Made by a program: the position numbers and the translations under genes. A DNA stretch of 62,136 bases from Alphaproteobacteria bacterium (GTDB lineage: Bacteria; Pseudomonadota; Alphaproteobacteria; UBA828): contig WTGU01000015.1 of the NCBI GenBank assembly GCA_011523425.1, positions 8,685 to 70,820 on the forward strand, read 5' to 3'. How positions within the stretch are numbered: the first letter of the stretch is position 1; each line of letters starts with the position of its first letter. The notes below the pieces were generated by a model. That model saw only the letters and a list, made by a program, of their open reading frames with translations, was not told the DNA's origin and ran no database searches. This document shows positions 33,844 to 43,478 of the stretch, one piece after another.

Positions 33844-34767
33844 ATGACCACGGCAGCGGTGATCGGCCTGGGCACCATGGGGCCCGGCATGGTGGCGACG
33901 CTCGCGCGCGGCGGGCTCACGGTACGCGCCTTCGACACGGAGGCGGCGCAATTGGAGAAGGCGCCGGGCGCTGCGGCCATCGCCTTCGGCGTGCTCGAGA
34001 AGCTGGGCATGCCGGATCGCGGCGGGGCGGAGCTGATCAGCTATCACGACACGCTGGCGGACGCCGTCGCCGGCTGCGATCTGGTCCTGGAGAGCGTGCC
34101 GGAGAAGGCCGACATCAAGCGCGCCGTGTTCGCCGACCTGGACACGCTGGTGTCGAAGGACTGCATCCTCGCCTCCAACACCTCGGGCATCCCGGTGACG
34201 ACGCTGCAGGAGGGCAACTCGGCACCGGGCCGGGTGGTCGGCATGCACTGGTCCAACCCGCCCTTCATCATCCCGGTCATCGAGGTCATCGCCGGCGCCG
34301 AGACCTCGCAGGCCACCGTCGACCGCATGGTGCAGGCGATCAAGGACCTCAACCTGCTGCCGGTGGTGGTCAAGAAGGACGTGCCCGGCTTCGTCGAGAA
34401 CCGCATCCTCTACGCCATCATGCGCGAGGCCTGCGACCTGGTGGAGAACGGCGTCATCGAGCCGGAGGGCCTGGATACCTGCGTCTCCTGGGGCATCGGC
34501 TACAAGCTCGCGGTGGTGGGGCCGATGTCGCTGCTCGACATGGCCGGCCTCGACATCTACCAGGCGGTCGGCAGCTACCTGAACGCCGACCTCTGCAACC
34601 GCGACAACGTGAGCGGATACATCACGGAGAGGACCGCCAAGGGCGATCTCGGCATGAAGACCGGGACCGGAATCTTCTCCTACACGCCGGACGACATCAA
34701 GGCGTTGCAGGGGAAGCGGGCCGGTCAGCTCGTCGCCGTCCGCCGCGCGCTCGAAGGCCGCTCGTAG
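33844..34767 (+). CDS. 3-hydroxyacyl-CoA dehydrogenase-family protein
   Basis: A 307-residue NAD-dependent dehydrogenase. The Rossmann motif is GLGTMGPGMVATLARGG, the catalytic region has SNTSGIPVTTL and GMHWSNPPFIIPVIEVI with the His of the His-Glu pair, and a C-terminal helical domain follows. It lacks the fused thioesterase of some L-carnitine dehydrogenases. The histidine-proximal sequence differs from fatty-acid FadB (HFFNP), so the substrate may be a short or unusual hydroxy acid. It lies between the bicupin gene and the LVIVD-protein gene on the plus strand. Confidence 0.85.
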   Translation: MTTAAVIGLGTMGPGMVATLARGGLTVRAFDTEAAQLEKAPGAAAIAFGVLEKLGMPDRGGAELISYHDTLADAVAGCDLVLESVPEKADIKRAVFADLDTLVSKDCILASNTSGIPVTTLQEGNSAPGRVVGMHWSNPPFIIPVIEVIAGAETSQATVDRMVQAIKDLNLLPVVVKKDVPGFVENRILYAIMREACDLVENGVIEPEGLDTCVSWGIGYKLAVVGPMSLLDMAGLDIYQAVGSYLNADLCNRDNVSGYITERTAKGDLGMKTGTGIFSYTPDDIKALQGKRAGQLVAVRRALEGRS

Positions 34768-34783
34768 CGGGCGCCGCACGACG

Positions 34784-35917
34784 ATGGCCGACGCGCACCG
34801 CACCCGCCGCATTGCCCATATCGACTGCCCCGGCGGCGGGCAGGTCTGGGTCGACGGCACCACCCTCTTCATCGGCCACATGCGCTGGCCGTCCGGGACC
34901 ACCATCGTCGACGTGGCGGACCCGGCGAAGCCGCGCACGCTCGCCCGCATCGAGCTGCCGGAAGGCTGGCACTCGCACAAGGTCCGCGCGGCCGACGGCG
35001 TGATGCTGGTCAATCACGAGCGGCTCGGCGGCGGCGGGAGCGACGCCAACGGCTTCGGCGGCGGTCTCGGCATCTACGACGTCTCGAACCCCGCCGAGCC
35101 GGCGCTCATCACGAAGTGGCGCACCGCCGGCAAGGGCGTGCACCGCTTCACCTTCGACGGGCGCTACGCCTACATCTCGCCGACGGCGGAGGGCTACGTC
35201 GGCAATATCGTGATGATCCTCGACCTCGCCGACCCGGCGCAGCCCGAAGAGGTCGGCCGCTGGTGGATACCCGGCCAGTGGGAGGCCGGCGGCGAGGACT
35301 ATCCCTGGGGCGAGTGGGTGGCGCCGCGCTGTCATCATCCGCTCCGCCTCGGCGACCGGCTCTACGTCAGCTACTGGCACCACGGCCTCTTCATTCTCGA
35401 TATCGAGGACATGGCGCGGCCGACGCTGGTCTCCGGCGTCAACACCAGCCCCGCCTTCCCCCATCCCACCCATACCTGCCTGCCCTTCCCGCACCCGCTC
35501 AAGGGCCGGCGCATCATGGTAGTGGCGGACGAGGACGTGGCGAAGCTGTGGCCGGCGCCGCCGGCTTTCGCCTGGGTCTACGACATCACCGACGAGCGCT
35601 GCCCGATCCCGATCAGCACGATTCACGTGGACGGCGTGGATCGGGACGGCAGCCCGCAGCCGGACATGACCGGCTGCCACCAGCCCTCGGACAGGTTCGT
35701 GGGCGACGTGGTGCCCTTCGCCTGGTTCGCCCAGGGCCTGCGGCTCGTGGACGTGACCGACCCCTTCGCGCCGCGCGAGGTCGCGCGCTACGTTCCCGAC
35801 CCGCCGGAGGGATGCGAGCGGGCCTCGTCGAACGACGTGACCGTGGACGATCGCGGACTGATCTACCTGATCGACCGCCAGCGGGGCGTGGACATCATCG
35901 AGACCGACGCCCTCTGA
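34784..35917 (+). CDS. LVIVD-repeat beta-propeller protein
   Basis: A 377-residue protein built of repeated blades with the pattern IVDVADPAKPRTLARI, IYDVSNPAEPALITKW, ILDLADPAQPEEVGRW, ILDIEDMARPTLVSGV and LVDVTDPFAPREVARY, which is the LVIVD repeat. There is no signal peptide, so it should be cytosolic. Conserved histidines (HSHK, HRF, CHHP, YWHHG, HPTH, CHQP) could form a metal site, as in selenium-binding-protein-like or carotenoid-oxygenase-like propellers. Function is unknown. It follows the hydroxyacyl-CoA dehydrogenase gene after 16 bases. Confidence 0.8.
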   Translation: MADAHRTRRIAHIDCPGGGQVWVDGTTLFIGHMRWPSGTTIVDVADPAKPRTLARIELPEGWHSHKVRAADGVMLVNHERLGGGGSDANGFGGGLGIYDVSNPAEPALITKWRTAGKGVHRFTFDGRYAYISPTAEGYVGNIVMILDLADPAQPEEVGRWWIPGQWEAGGEDYPWGEWVAPRCHHPLRLGDRLYVSYWHHGLFILDIEDMARPTLVSGVNTSPAFPHPTHTCLPFPHPLKGRRIMVVADEDVAKLWPAPPAFAWVYDITDERCPIPISTIHVDGVDRDGSPQPDMTGCHQPSDRFVGDVVPFAWFAQGLRLVDVTDPFAPREVARYVPDPPEGCERASSNDVTVDDRGLIYLIDRQRGVDIIETDAL

Positions 35918-36038
35918 TCGGCCGCGTCGGGAGGCCGGGCGGAAATGGCCCGCGAGGGTGGCGTCTTCCGCGGAGAGCGCCACCCCTGTAGAACACCGGT
36001 CCGGCCCGTCATCGGACGGGCGGGCGAGTGGTGAGCCG

Positions 36039-39000
36039 ATGAGCGCATTCCAGCGAATTCTTGTGGCCAACCGGGGCGAGATCGCCATCCGCGTCCTGCG
36101 CGCCGCCAACGAGATGGGCAAGGCCACGGTCGCGGTCTACGCCGACGAGGACCGCCTCGCGCTGCATCGCTTCAAGGCGGACGAGTCCTACTGCATCGGC
36201 GAGGGGCGCGGCCCGGTCACCGCCTACCTCGCGGTGGATGACATCGTCCGCGTCGCGGTCGAGACCCGAAGCGACGCCATTCATCCCGGCTACGGCTTCC
36301 TCTCCGAGTCGCCGGAGCTCGCCGAGGCCTGCGAGGCGGCGGGGCTCACCTTCATCGGGCCGCGCCCGGAGACGCTGCGCCGACTCGGCGACAAGGTCTC
36401 CGCGCGCGCCATCGCGGCCGCCGCCGGCGTGCCCACGGTGCCCGCGACCGAGGCGCTGCCAGCGGACCCTCAGGCCGCGCTGGCGCTCGTGCGCGAGGTG
36501 GGCTTTCCGGGCATCCTCAAGGCGAGCTGGGGCGGCGGCGGTCGCGGCATGCGAACGGTCGACGAGCCGGACGAGTTCGAGGCCGCCCTGCTCGCGGCGC
36601 GGCGCGAGGCGGACGCCGCCTTCGGCAAGGACGACATCTACTTCGAGCGCTTCATCCGGCGTGCCCGCCACCTGGAGGTGCAGATCGCGGCCGATGCCTC
36701 CGGCACCGTCGTCCACCTCTTCGAGCGGGACTGCTCGGTGCAGCGCCGCAACCAGAAGATCGTGGAGTGCGCGCCTGCTCCCGACCTGCCTGCGGAGGGC
36801 CGCGACGCCCTCACCGGGCACGCGCTCGCCCTGGCGAAGGCGGCCGACTATCTCAACGTCGGCACTGTGGAGTTCCTGCACGATCTCGATACCGGCCTCT
36901 TTCACTTCATCGAGGTGAACCCGCGCATCCAGGTGGAGCACACCGTCACCGAGCAGGTGACCGGCGTGGACCTGGTGCGGGCCCAGATCCGCATCGCCGA
37001 GGGCGGTGTCATCGGCACCGACCCGGACGCCGCCTGTCCGCCCCAGGACGAGATCGCCCTGCGCGGCCACGCCGTGCAATGCCGAATCACCACCGAGGAC
37101 CCGCTCGACCGCTTCATCCCCGACTACGGGCGGATCACCGCTTATCGGGTGCCCACCGGGTTCGGCATTCGCCTCGACGGCGGCACCGCGTACACGGGCG
37201 CGGTCATCACCCGCCACTACGATTCGCTGCTGGAGAAGGTCACCGCATGGGCGCCCTCGCGGGAGGCCGCGATCGACCGCATGGGGCGCGCGCTGCGGGA
37301 GTTCCGCATTCGCGGGGTCGCGACCAACATCGCCTTCCTCGAGCGCCTCATCGACGACGAGTCGTTCCGGCGCGGGCAAGTGACGACCCGCTTCATCGAC
37401 GACAACCCGGAGCTTCTCACCTTCTCCCGCCCGCGCGATCGGGCGAGCCGCCTGCTCCGCTACATCGCCGAGACCACCGTCAACGGCCACGCCGAGGTGA
37501 AGGGCCGCCCCGCGCCGCCGGCGCACGCGCGCAATCCCGTCCCGCCCCCGCTCCATGCCGAGGCGCCCGCGCCCGGCGCGAAGGCGCTGCTCGACGCGCA
37601 GGGGCCGGAGGCGGTCGCGGCATGGATGCTGGCGGAGACCCGCCTGCTCCTCACCGACACCACCATGCGGGACGCCCACCAGTCGCTGCTCGCGACCCGG
37701 ATGCGCACCTACGACATCTGCCGGGTGGCGGAGGCCTACGCGCACAACCTGCCGCAGCTCTTCTCGCTCGAATGCTGGGGCGGGGCGACCTTCGACGTGT
37801 CGCTGCGCTTCCTCAACGAATGCCCGTGGGAGCGCCTCGCCCGCCTGCGCGCTCACGCTCCCAACATCCTGCTGCAGATGCTGCTGCGCGCGTCGAACGC
37901 CGTCGGCTACACCAACTACCCCGACAACGTGGTCCAGGGCTTCGTGGCAAGGGCGGCTGAGTCCGGTATCGATCTCTTCCGCATCTTCGATCCCCTCAAC
38001 GCGGTCGAGAACATGCGCGTCGCGATCGATTCGGTGCTGGAGACCGGGCGGCTCTGCGAGGCTGCGATCTGCTACACGGGCGACCTGCACGATCCGAGCC
38101 GCAGCCGCTACAACCTCGCCTACTATCTCGACCTCGCCCGCGACCTGCGCGATGCGGGCACCCACATCCTCGGCATCAAGGACATGGCCGGGCTGGTCAA
38201 GCCCGCCGCCGCCCGCGAGCTGGTGCACGCGCTGAAGGAGGAGACCGGGCTTCCGGTACACTTCCACACCCATGACACCTCGGGGATCGCCGGCGCCAGC
38301 GTGCTGGCCGCGGCCGACGCGGGCGTCGACGCGGCGGACCTCGCCATGGACAGCCTCTCGGGCTTCACTTCCCAGCCCTGCCTCGGCTCGGTGGTGGAGG
38401 CGCTGAGGGGTGCTGCGCGCGATACCGGGCTCGATCCCGAGCGCGTGCGGGAAATCTCCGACTACTGGGAGGTCGTACGCGCCCAGTACGCCGCGTTCGA
38501 GACCGACATGCGGGCGCCGGCATCCGAGGTCTACCTGCACGAGATGCCGGGCGGGCAGTTCACCAACCTCCGCGAGCAAGCGCGCGCGCTGGGCCTCGCC
38601 GAGCGCTGGCACGAGGTGGCGCACGCCTACGCCGAGGTGAACCGGATGTTCGGCGACATCGTGAAGGTGACGCCGACCTCCAAGGTGGTGGGCGACATGG
38701 CGCTGGTCATGGTCTCCGGCGGCCTCAGCCGCGCCGATGTCGAGGACCCCGAGCGGGAGATCGCGTTCCCCGATTCCGTCGTGGGCCTGTTCCGGGGCGA
38801 GCTGGGCCGGATGCCGGGCGGCTTCCCCGAGCCGCTCGCCAGCAAGATCCTCAAGGGCGAGAAGCCGATCGAGGGACGCCCCGGCGCCGTGCTGCCGCCG
38901 GCGGACCTCGCGGCCGAGCGCGCCCGTGCGGAGGAGGAGACCGGCTGGTCGCTCTCGGAGGAGGACCTCTGCTCCTGGCTCATGTACCCCAGGGTGTTCG

Positions 39001-39491
39001 CGGACTATGCCGCCGAGCAGGAGAAGTATGGCCCGGTCTCGGCGCTGCCGACCGATGTGTTCTTCTATGGCCTGCCGCCGCAGCGCGAGGTCTCGGTCGA
39101 GATCGAGCGCGGACGGACCCTCGTCATTCGCTGCCTCGCGATCGGCGAGACCGACGAGGACGGCGCGGTGCGCGTCTTCTACGAGCTGAACGGCCAGCCG
39201 CGCACCCTCAAGATCGAGCACGGCGAGGCGGCGGCGAGCGTCGCCCGCCGGCCGAAGGCCGATCCCGCTAACCCGTGCCACGTGTCGGCGCCGATGCCGG
39301 GCGTCGTGGCCTCGCTGGCGGTCGCGAGCGGGCGCGCGGTCATCGCCGGTGACCTGCTGATGACGATCGAGGCGATGAAGATGGAAACCGCGCTGCACGC
39401 GGAGCGGGACGGCACGGTCGCGGCTCTGCACGTCGCGGCCGGGCAATCGGTCGACGCCAAGGACCTGCTTCTGGAATACGCGGAGCCGTGA
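36039..39491 (+). CDS. pyc: Pyruvate carboxylase
   Basis: This biotin enzyme carboxylates pyruvate to oxaloacetate for anaplerosis. The 1150-residue single chain has all parts in order: biotin carboxylase (residues 1-450; ILVANRGEIAIRVLRAANEM, GGGGRGMRTV, EVNPRIQVEHTVTE), carboxyltransferase (about 540-860; LLTDTTMRDAHQSLLATRMR, HFHTHDTSG), the allosteric domain, and the biotinyl domain with EAMKMET near the C-terminus. ATG 36039 (MSAFQRILVANRGEIA) is chosen over an upstream in-frame start that adds 27 unrelated residues. It is flanked by catabolic genes rather than central-metabolism genes. Confidence 0.97.
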   Translation: MSAFQRILVANRGEIAIRVLRAANEMGKATVAVYADEDRLALHRFKADESYCIGEGRGPVTAYLAVDDIVRVAVETRSDAIHPGYGFLSESPELAEACEAAGLTFIGPRPETLRRLGDKVSARAIAAAAGVPTVPATEALPADPQAALALVREVGFPGILKASWGGGGRGMRTVDEPDEFEAALLAARREADAAFGKDDIYFERFIRRARHLEVQIAADASGTVVHLFERDCSVQRRNQKIVECAPAPDLPAEGRDALTGHALALAKAADYLNVGTVEFLHDLDTGLFHFIEVNPRIQVEHTVTEQVTGVDLVRAQIRIAEGGVIGTDPDAACPPQDEIALRGHAVQCRITTEDPLDRFIPDYGRITAYRVPTGFGIRLDGGTAYTGAVITRHYDSLLEKVTAWAPSREAAIDRMGRALREFRIRGVATNIAFLERLIDDESFRRGQVTTRFIDDNPELLTFSRPRDRASRLLRYIAETTVNGHAEVKGRPAPPAHARNPVPPPLHAEAPAPGAKALLDAQGPEAVAAWMLAETRLLLTDTTMRDAHQSLLATRMRTYDICRVAEAYAHNLPQLFSLECWGGATFDVSLRFLNECPWERLARLRAHAPNILLQMLLRASNAVGYTNYPDNVVQGFVARAAESGIDLFRIFDPLNAVENMRVAIDSVLETGRLCEAAICYTGDLHDPSRSRYNLAYYLDLARDLRDAGTHILGIKDMAGLVKPAAARELVHALKEETGLPVHFHTHDTSGIAGASVLAAADAGVDAADLAMDSLSGFTSQPCLGSVVEALRGAARDTGLDPERVREISDYWEVVRAQYAAFETDMRAPASEVYLHEMPGGQFTNLREQARALGLAERWHEVAHAYAEVNRMFGDIVKVTPTSKVVGDMALVMVSGGLSRADVEDPEREIAFPDSVVGLFRGELGRMPGGFPEPLASKILKGEKPIEGRPGAVLPPADLAAERARAEEETGWSLSEEDLCSWLMYPRVFADYAAEQEKYGPVSALPTDVFFYGLPPQREVSVEIERGRTLVIRCLAIGETDEDGAVRVFYELNGQPRTLKIEHGEAAASVARRPKADPANPCHVSAPMPGVVASLAVASGRAVIAGDLLMTIEAMKMETALHAERDGTVAALHVAAGQSVDAKDLLLEYAEP

Positions 39492-39550
39492 GGCGTCCGC
39501 CGCCGCCACCCGTGACATCGGTGAGATATCCGGGCTAGGGTCGCGCCCGC

Positions 39551-39569
39551 CCGGCGGCCGAACCGCCGG
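39551..39569 (+). terminator. GC hairpin after pyc
   Basis: CCGGCGG and CCGCCGG pair around a five-base loop, 60 bases after the pyc stop and 33 bases before hyuA. There is no T tract, so termination would be partial at best. Confidence 0.35.
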
Positions 39570-39601
39570 CCGTAGCGGCTAGACGACACGGCGGGAGTGC
39601 C

Positions 39602-41665
39602 ATGCGATTCGCGGTCGATACCGGGGGAACGTTCACCGACCTCGTCGTCGAGTCGGACGACGGCGGCCTGCGCATGTACAAGGCGCCGACGACGCCGTCG
39701 GACCCGGTCGCCGGCGTGCTGGAGACGCTCTCCCGCGCCGCCGCGGACCTGGGCGAGAGCCGCGATACCCTGCTCGGCCGGGGCGAGATGCTGATCCACG
39801 GCACCACGCACGCGATCAACGCGATCGTGACCGGCAACACCGCGCGCACCGCCTTCCTCACCACCAAGGGGCACCCGGACGTTCTGGTGTTTCGCGAGGG
39901 CGGGCGCATCGAGCCGTTCAACTTCACCGTGCCCTACCCCGAGCCCTACGTGCCGCGCTCGCTCACCTGTGAGGTGCCCGAGCGGGTGGCCTACGACGGC
40001 ACCGTGACCGAGCCGCTCGACGAGGCGGCCGTCGTCGCGATCATCGAAGAACTGAAGGACCGGGAGATCGAGGCGATTGCCGTCTGCCTGCTCTGGTCGA
40101 TCGTCAACCCGGCGCACGAGCTGCGCGTCGGCGCGCTGCTCGAGCGCCACCTGCCCGGCGTACCCTACACGCTCTCGCACGTGCTCAACCCCTCGCTCCG
40201 CGAGTACCGCCGCGCGTCGTCCACCTGCATCGACGCCTCGCTCAAGCCGCTCATGGGCGACTATCTGGGCGGTCTGGAATCGCGTCTGCGCGACGCGGGC
40301 TTCGGCGGTCGCGTGCTGGTGGTGACCACCCAGGGCGGCGCCATGGATGCCGCCGACATGGCGCACGCGCCGATCCACTCGATCAACTCCGGCCCGGCCA
40401 TGGCGCCGATCGCCGGCCGCGCCTACGCCCAGGCCGACAGCGGCGTCGATACCGCCATCATCGCCGATACCGGCGGCACCACGTTCGACGTGAGCCTGGT
40501 ACGCGGAGGCCGCATTCCGTGGACGCGGGAGACCTGGATCGGCCAACCCTACCGCGGGCACATGACCGGCTTCCCGGCGGTGGACGTGAAGAGCATCGGC
40601 GCCGGCGGCGGCAGCATCGCCTGGGTCGACGAAGGCGGTCTGCTTCATGTCGGGCCGAAGAGCGCGGGCGCCGTGCCCGGCCCGGTCTGCTACGGCACCG
40701 GCGGCACCGAGCCGACGGTGACCGATGCCTCGGTGGTTCTCGGCTGGATCGACCCGGCCTACTTCCTCGGCGGCACCATGGCGCTGGAGACCGATGCCGC
40801 GGCCGCGGCGATCGAGAGCCACGTCGCAGAGAGGCTCGGCCTCTCGCTGCACGAGGCGGCGGCGGCGATCATGAGCGTCGCGACCGAGAACATGGTGCAC
40901 GCCATCGAGGACATCACCGTCAACCAGGGCATCGACCCGCGCGAGGCCGCGATCGTCGGCGGCGGCGGCGCTGCCGGCCTCAACGCGGTCGCCATCGCGC
41001 GCCGGCTCGGCTGCGCGCAGGTGATCCTACCCGAGGTCGCAGCCGCGCTCAGCGCCCATGGTGCGCTGATCTCGGAGCTCCGGGCCGAGTACAGCGGCAC
41101 CCTCTACACCTCGACCGGCGGCTTCGACTTCAACGGCGTGAACGCGCTGCTCGAAGGGCTGGAGGAGAAATGCCGCGCCTTCATCGAGGGCCCGGGCGCG
41201 GGCTCGCTGGAGCAGGAGATCGAGTTTACCGCCGAGGCGCGCTATCCCAGCCAGATCTGGGAGATCGAGGTGCCGCTGCGCGGCGGGCGGATCGAGGACG
41301 AGAACGCGCTCGCGGCCTTCGTGGAGGACTTCCACAAGACACACGAATCGCTCTTCACCTTTGCCGACTCCGAATCGACCATCGAGACGGTCGGCTGGCG
41401 CGCCAACGTGCGCTGCCGCCTGCGCGACGGCGTCAACCTGAGCGTGGAGAGTGCCGGCGGCGGTCCGGAGATCGAAGCCGGCCGCTCGGTCTACTTCCCC
41501 GATACGGGCTTCGTCGAGGCGCGGGTGGTGCACTTCGACGGCATGGGGCCGGGGGAGACCGTCGAAGGGCCGGCCATCATCGAATCGTCCTTCACCACCG
41601 TTGTGATCGACCCCGGGGCCAAGGCCGAGCGCCGGCCCTCGGGCAGTCTCCTGATAACGCCCTGA
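39602..41665 (+). CDS. hyuA: Hydantoinase/oxoprolinase subunit A family protein
   Basis: HyuA-type proteins bind ATP through an actin-like fold and, with HyuB, open N-methylhydantoin or 5-oxoproline rings or carboxylate ketones. The 687-residue protein has the phosphate loop AVDTGGTFTDLVVE, the GTTHAINAIVTGNTARTAFLTTKG segment, IADTGGTTFDVSLVRGG in the second actin-like half and VGGGGAAGLNAVAIARRLG. The C-terminal domain is present. hyuB follows after 16 bases. Residues that separate hydantoinase from carboxylase cannot be judged here, so the substrate is open. Confidence 0.85.
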   Translation: MRFAVDTGGTFTDLVVESDDGGLRMYKAPTTPSDPVAGVLETLSRAAADLGESRDTLLGRGEMLIHGTTHAINAIVTGNTARTAFLTTKGHPDVLVFREGGRIEPFNFTVPYPEPYVPRSLTCEVPERVAYDGTVTEPLDEAAVVAIIEELKDREIEAIAVCLLWSIVNPAHELRVGALLERHLPGVPYTLSHVLNPSLREYRRASSTCIDASLKPLMGDYLGGLESRLRDAGFGGRVLVVTTQGGAMDAADMAHAPIHSINSGPAMAPIAGRAYAQADSGVDTAIIADTGGTTFDVSLVRGGRIPWTRETWIGQPYRGHMTGFPAVDVKSIGAGGGSIAWVDEGGLLHVGPKSAGAVPGPVCYGTGGTEPTVTDASVVLGWIDPAYFLGGTMALETDAAAAAIESHVAERLGLSLHEAAAAIMSVATENMVHAIEDITVNQGIDPREAAIVGGGGAAGLNAVAIARRLGCAQVILPEVAAALSAHGALISELRAEYSGTLYTSTGGFDFNGVNALLEGLEEKCRAFIEGPGAGSLEQEIEFTAEARYPSQIWEIEVPLRGGRIEDENALAAFVEDFHKTHESLFTFADSESTIETVGWRANVRCRLRDGVNLSVESAGGGPEIEAGRSVYFPDTGFVEARVVHFDGMGPGETVEGPAIIESSFTTVVIDPGAKAERRPSGSLLITP

Positions 41666-41681
41666 GCGAGGCAGGCGAGCG

Positions 41682-43460
41682 ATGGCAAGGAACACGCTGA
41701 CCCTCAACGACGACGGCACGCTGGACGGCGTGCAGATGGCGATCATCAACAAGCGGATGGAGGCCATCTGCGCCAAGATGGCCAACACGCTGCTGCGCAC
41801 CGGGCGCTCGGGCGTGCTCAACAGCGCGCGCGACTTCTCCTGCTGCATCGTGACCGCCGAGAACCGGCTGCTCACGGTCAACGAGAGCCTGCCGATCCAC
41901 GTCCTGCGCGGCGCCGACATGATGTGCGAGTCGATGCAGGCGTTTCATCCCGACCTCGAGCGGGGCGACGCCTATCTCCACAACTCGCCCTATCACGGCT
42001 GCTCGCACCCGGCCGATCACACCACGCTCGTACCGGTGGTGGACGACGAGGGCGTGCACCGCTTCACCATGGTCGCCAAGGCCCATCAGGCGGACTGCGG
42101 CAACTCCATCGCCACCACCTATCATGGCAGCGCGCGCGACGTGTACGAGGAGGGCGCCCTGATCTTCCCGGCCGTCCAGATCCAGCGGGACTACGAGGAC
42201 ATCGAGGACATCGTGCGCATGTGCCGGCTGCGCATCCGCGTGCCGGAGCAATGGTGGGGCGACTACCTGGCGGCGCTGGGGGCTGCGCGGATCGGAGAGC
42301 GCGAGATCCTGGGCTTCGGCCGGGAGATCGGCTGGGACACCCTCGCTCAGTTCGCCGACCAGTGGTTCGACTACAGCGAGCAGCTCATGATCGCGGCGGT
42401 GAGGAAGATGCCGGGCGGCCGCGCCGAGACCACCTCGATGCACGATCCCTTCCCCAACGCCGAGGACGGCATTCCGGTCAAGATCGTGGTGGACGTGGAC
42501 CCCGACGAAGCGATGATCGACATCGACCTCCGCGACAACCCCGACGCGATGCCCTGCGGCCTCAACCTGTCGCAGGCCTGCTGCGAGAGCACGCTGCTGC
42601 TCGGCGTCTTCAACAGCATCCCCGAAGCGGTGCCGACCAACACCGGCTCCTTCAGGCGCGTCCGCATGCACCTCAAGGAGAACAGCGTCTGCGGCATTCC
42701 CAAGCACCCGACAAGCTGCTCGGTGGCCACGACCAATCTCGCCGACCGCGTGGGCAACGCCGTGAGCCGCGCCATCGCCGATCTGGGCGACGGCTACGGC
42801 ATGGCGAGCACCGCCTCGATCATCCCGCCCTCCCTCGGCGTCATCTCCGGCACCAGCGAGAAGACCAAGGGCGCCTACGTCAACCAGATCTTCCTCGGCT
42901 GGGGCGGCGGCGCGGCGAGCGCCCAGGCTGACGCGTGGCTCTCCATCGGCCATCTCGGCAACGCCGGCATGTCCTATCAGGATTCCATCGAGCTCGACGA
43001 GATGCGCTTCCCGCTCACCGTGCGCGGTCGGCACTTCATCACCGATTCCGGCGGCCACGGCCGCACCCGGGGCGGCGCCGGGGTCTACTGCGAGTTCGGG
43101 CCGACCGAGGGCGATCTGGAGGTCGGCTACGTCAGCGACGGCAACGTCACCGCGCCGGAGGGCGCGCGCGGCGGCACCCCCGGCGGACGGGCGAACCAGT
43201 TCCGGCGCGATGCCAACGGCGACCTCCACCGGCTCGACCCCTGCGCCCAGGCGATCATCCCCGAGGGCCACACCATCGTCTCCTATTCGTGCGGCGGCGG
43301 CGGCTATGGCGCGCCCACCGAGCGGCCGGCGCCGCAGGTGGCGATCGACGTGCGCGAGCGCTGGGTCTCCGCCGAAGCCGCGCGCGAGACCTATCGCGTG
43401 GTCGTCGACGACGCCGGGGACCTCGACGAGGACGCGACCGCGCGCCTCCGCAACGGCTGA
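41682..43460 (+). CDS. hyuB: Hydantoinase/oxoprolinase subunit B family protein
   Basis: The 592-residue partner of HyuA. HyuB sequence marks are MEAICAKMANTLLRTGRSGVLNSARDFSCCI, then RGDAYLHNSPYHGCSHPADHTTLVPVVDDEG, FPAVQIQRDYEDIEDIV and the C-terminal GGHGRTRGGAGVYCEFGPTEG. HyuB carries the zinc-dependent hydrolytic or carboxylating site in structurally known relatives. It ends 18 bases before the convergent aldolase gene. Confidence 0.87.
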   Translation: MARNTLTLNDDGTLDGVQMAIINKRMEAICAKMANTLLRTGRSGVLNSARDFSCCIVTAENRLLTVNESLPIHVLRGADMMCESMQAFHPDLERGDAYLHNSPYHGCSHPADHTTLVPVVDDEGVHRFTMVAKAHQADCGNSIATTYHGSARDVYEEGALIFPAVQIQRDYEDIEDIVRMCRLRIRVPEQWWGDYLAALGAARIGEREILGFGREIGWDTLAQFADQWFDYSEQLMIAAVRKMPGGRAETTSMHDPFPNAEDGIPVKIVVDVDPDEAMIDIDLRDNPDAMPCGLNLSQACCESTLLLGVFNSIPEAVPTNTGSFRRVRMHLKENSVCGIPKHPTSCSVATTNLADRVGNAVSRAIADLGDGYGMASTASIIPPSLGVISGTSEKTKGAYVNQIFLGWGGGAASAQADAWLSIGHLGNAGMSYQDSIELDEMRFPLTVRGRHFITDSGGHGRTRGGAGVYCEFGPTEGDLEVGYVSDGNVTAPEGARGGTPGGRANQFRRDANGDLHRLDPCAQAIIPEGHTIVSYSCGGGGYGAPTERPAPQVAIDVRERWVSAEAARETYRVVVDDAGDLDEDATARLRNG

Positions 43461-43478
43461 GGGGCGACCGGGGGGGCG

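Noticed and set aside
36009-39518. A 1169-codon minus-strand open frame opposite pyruvate carboxylase
   Set aside because: Explained by third-position GC bias of pyc; no motif or ribosome site.
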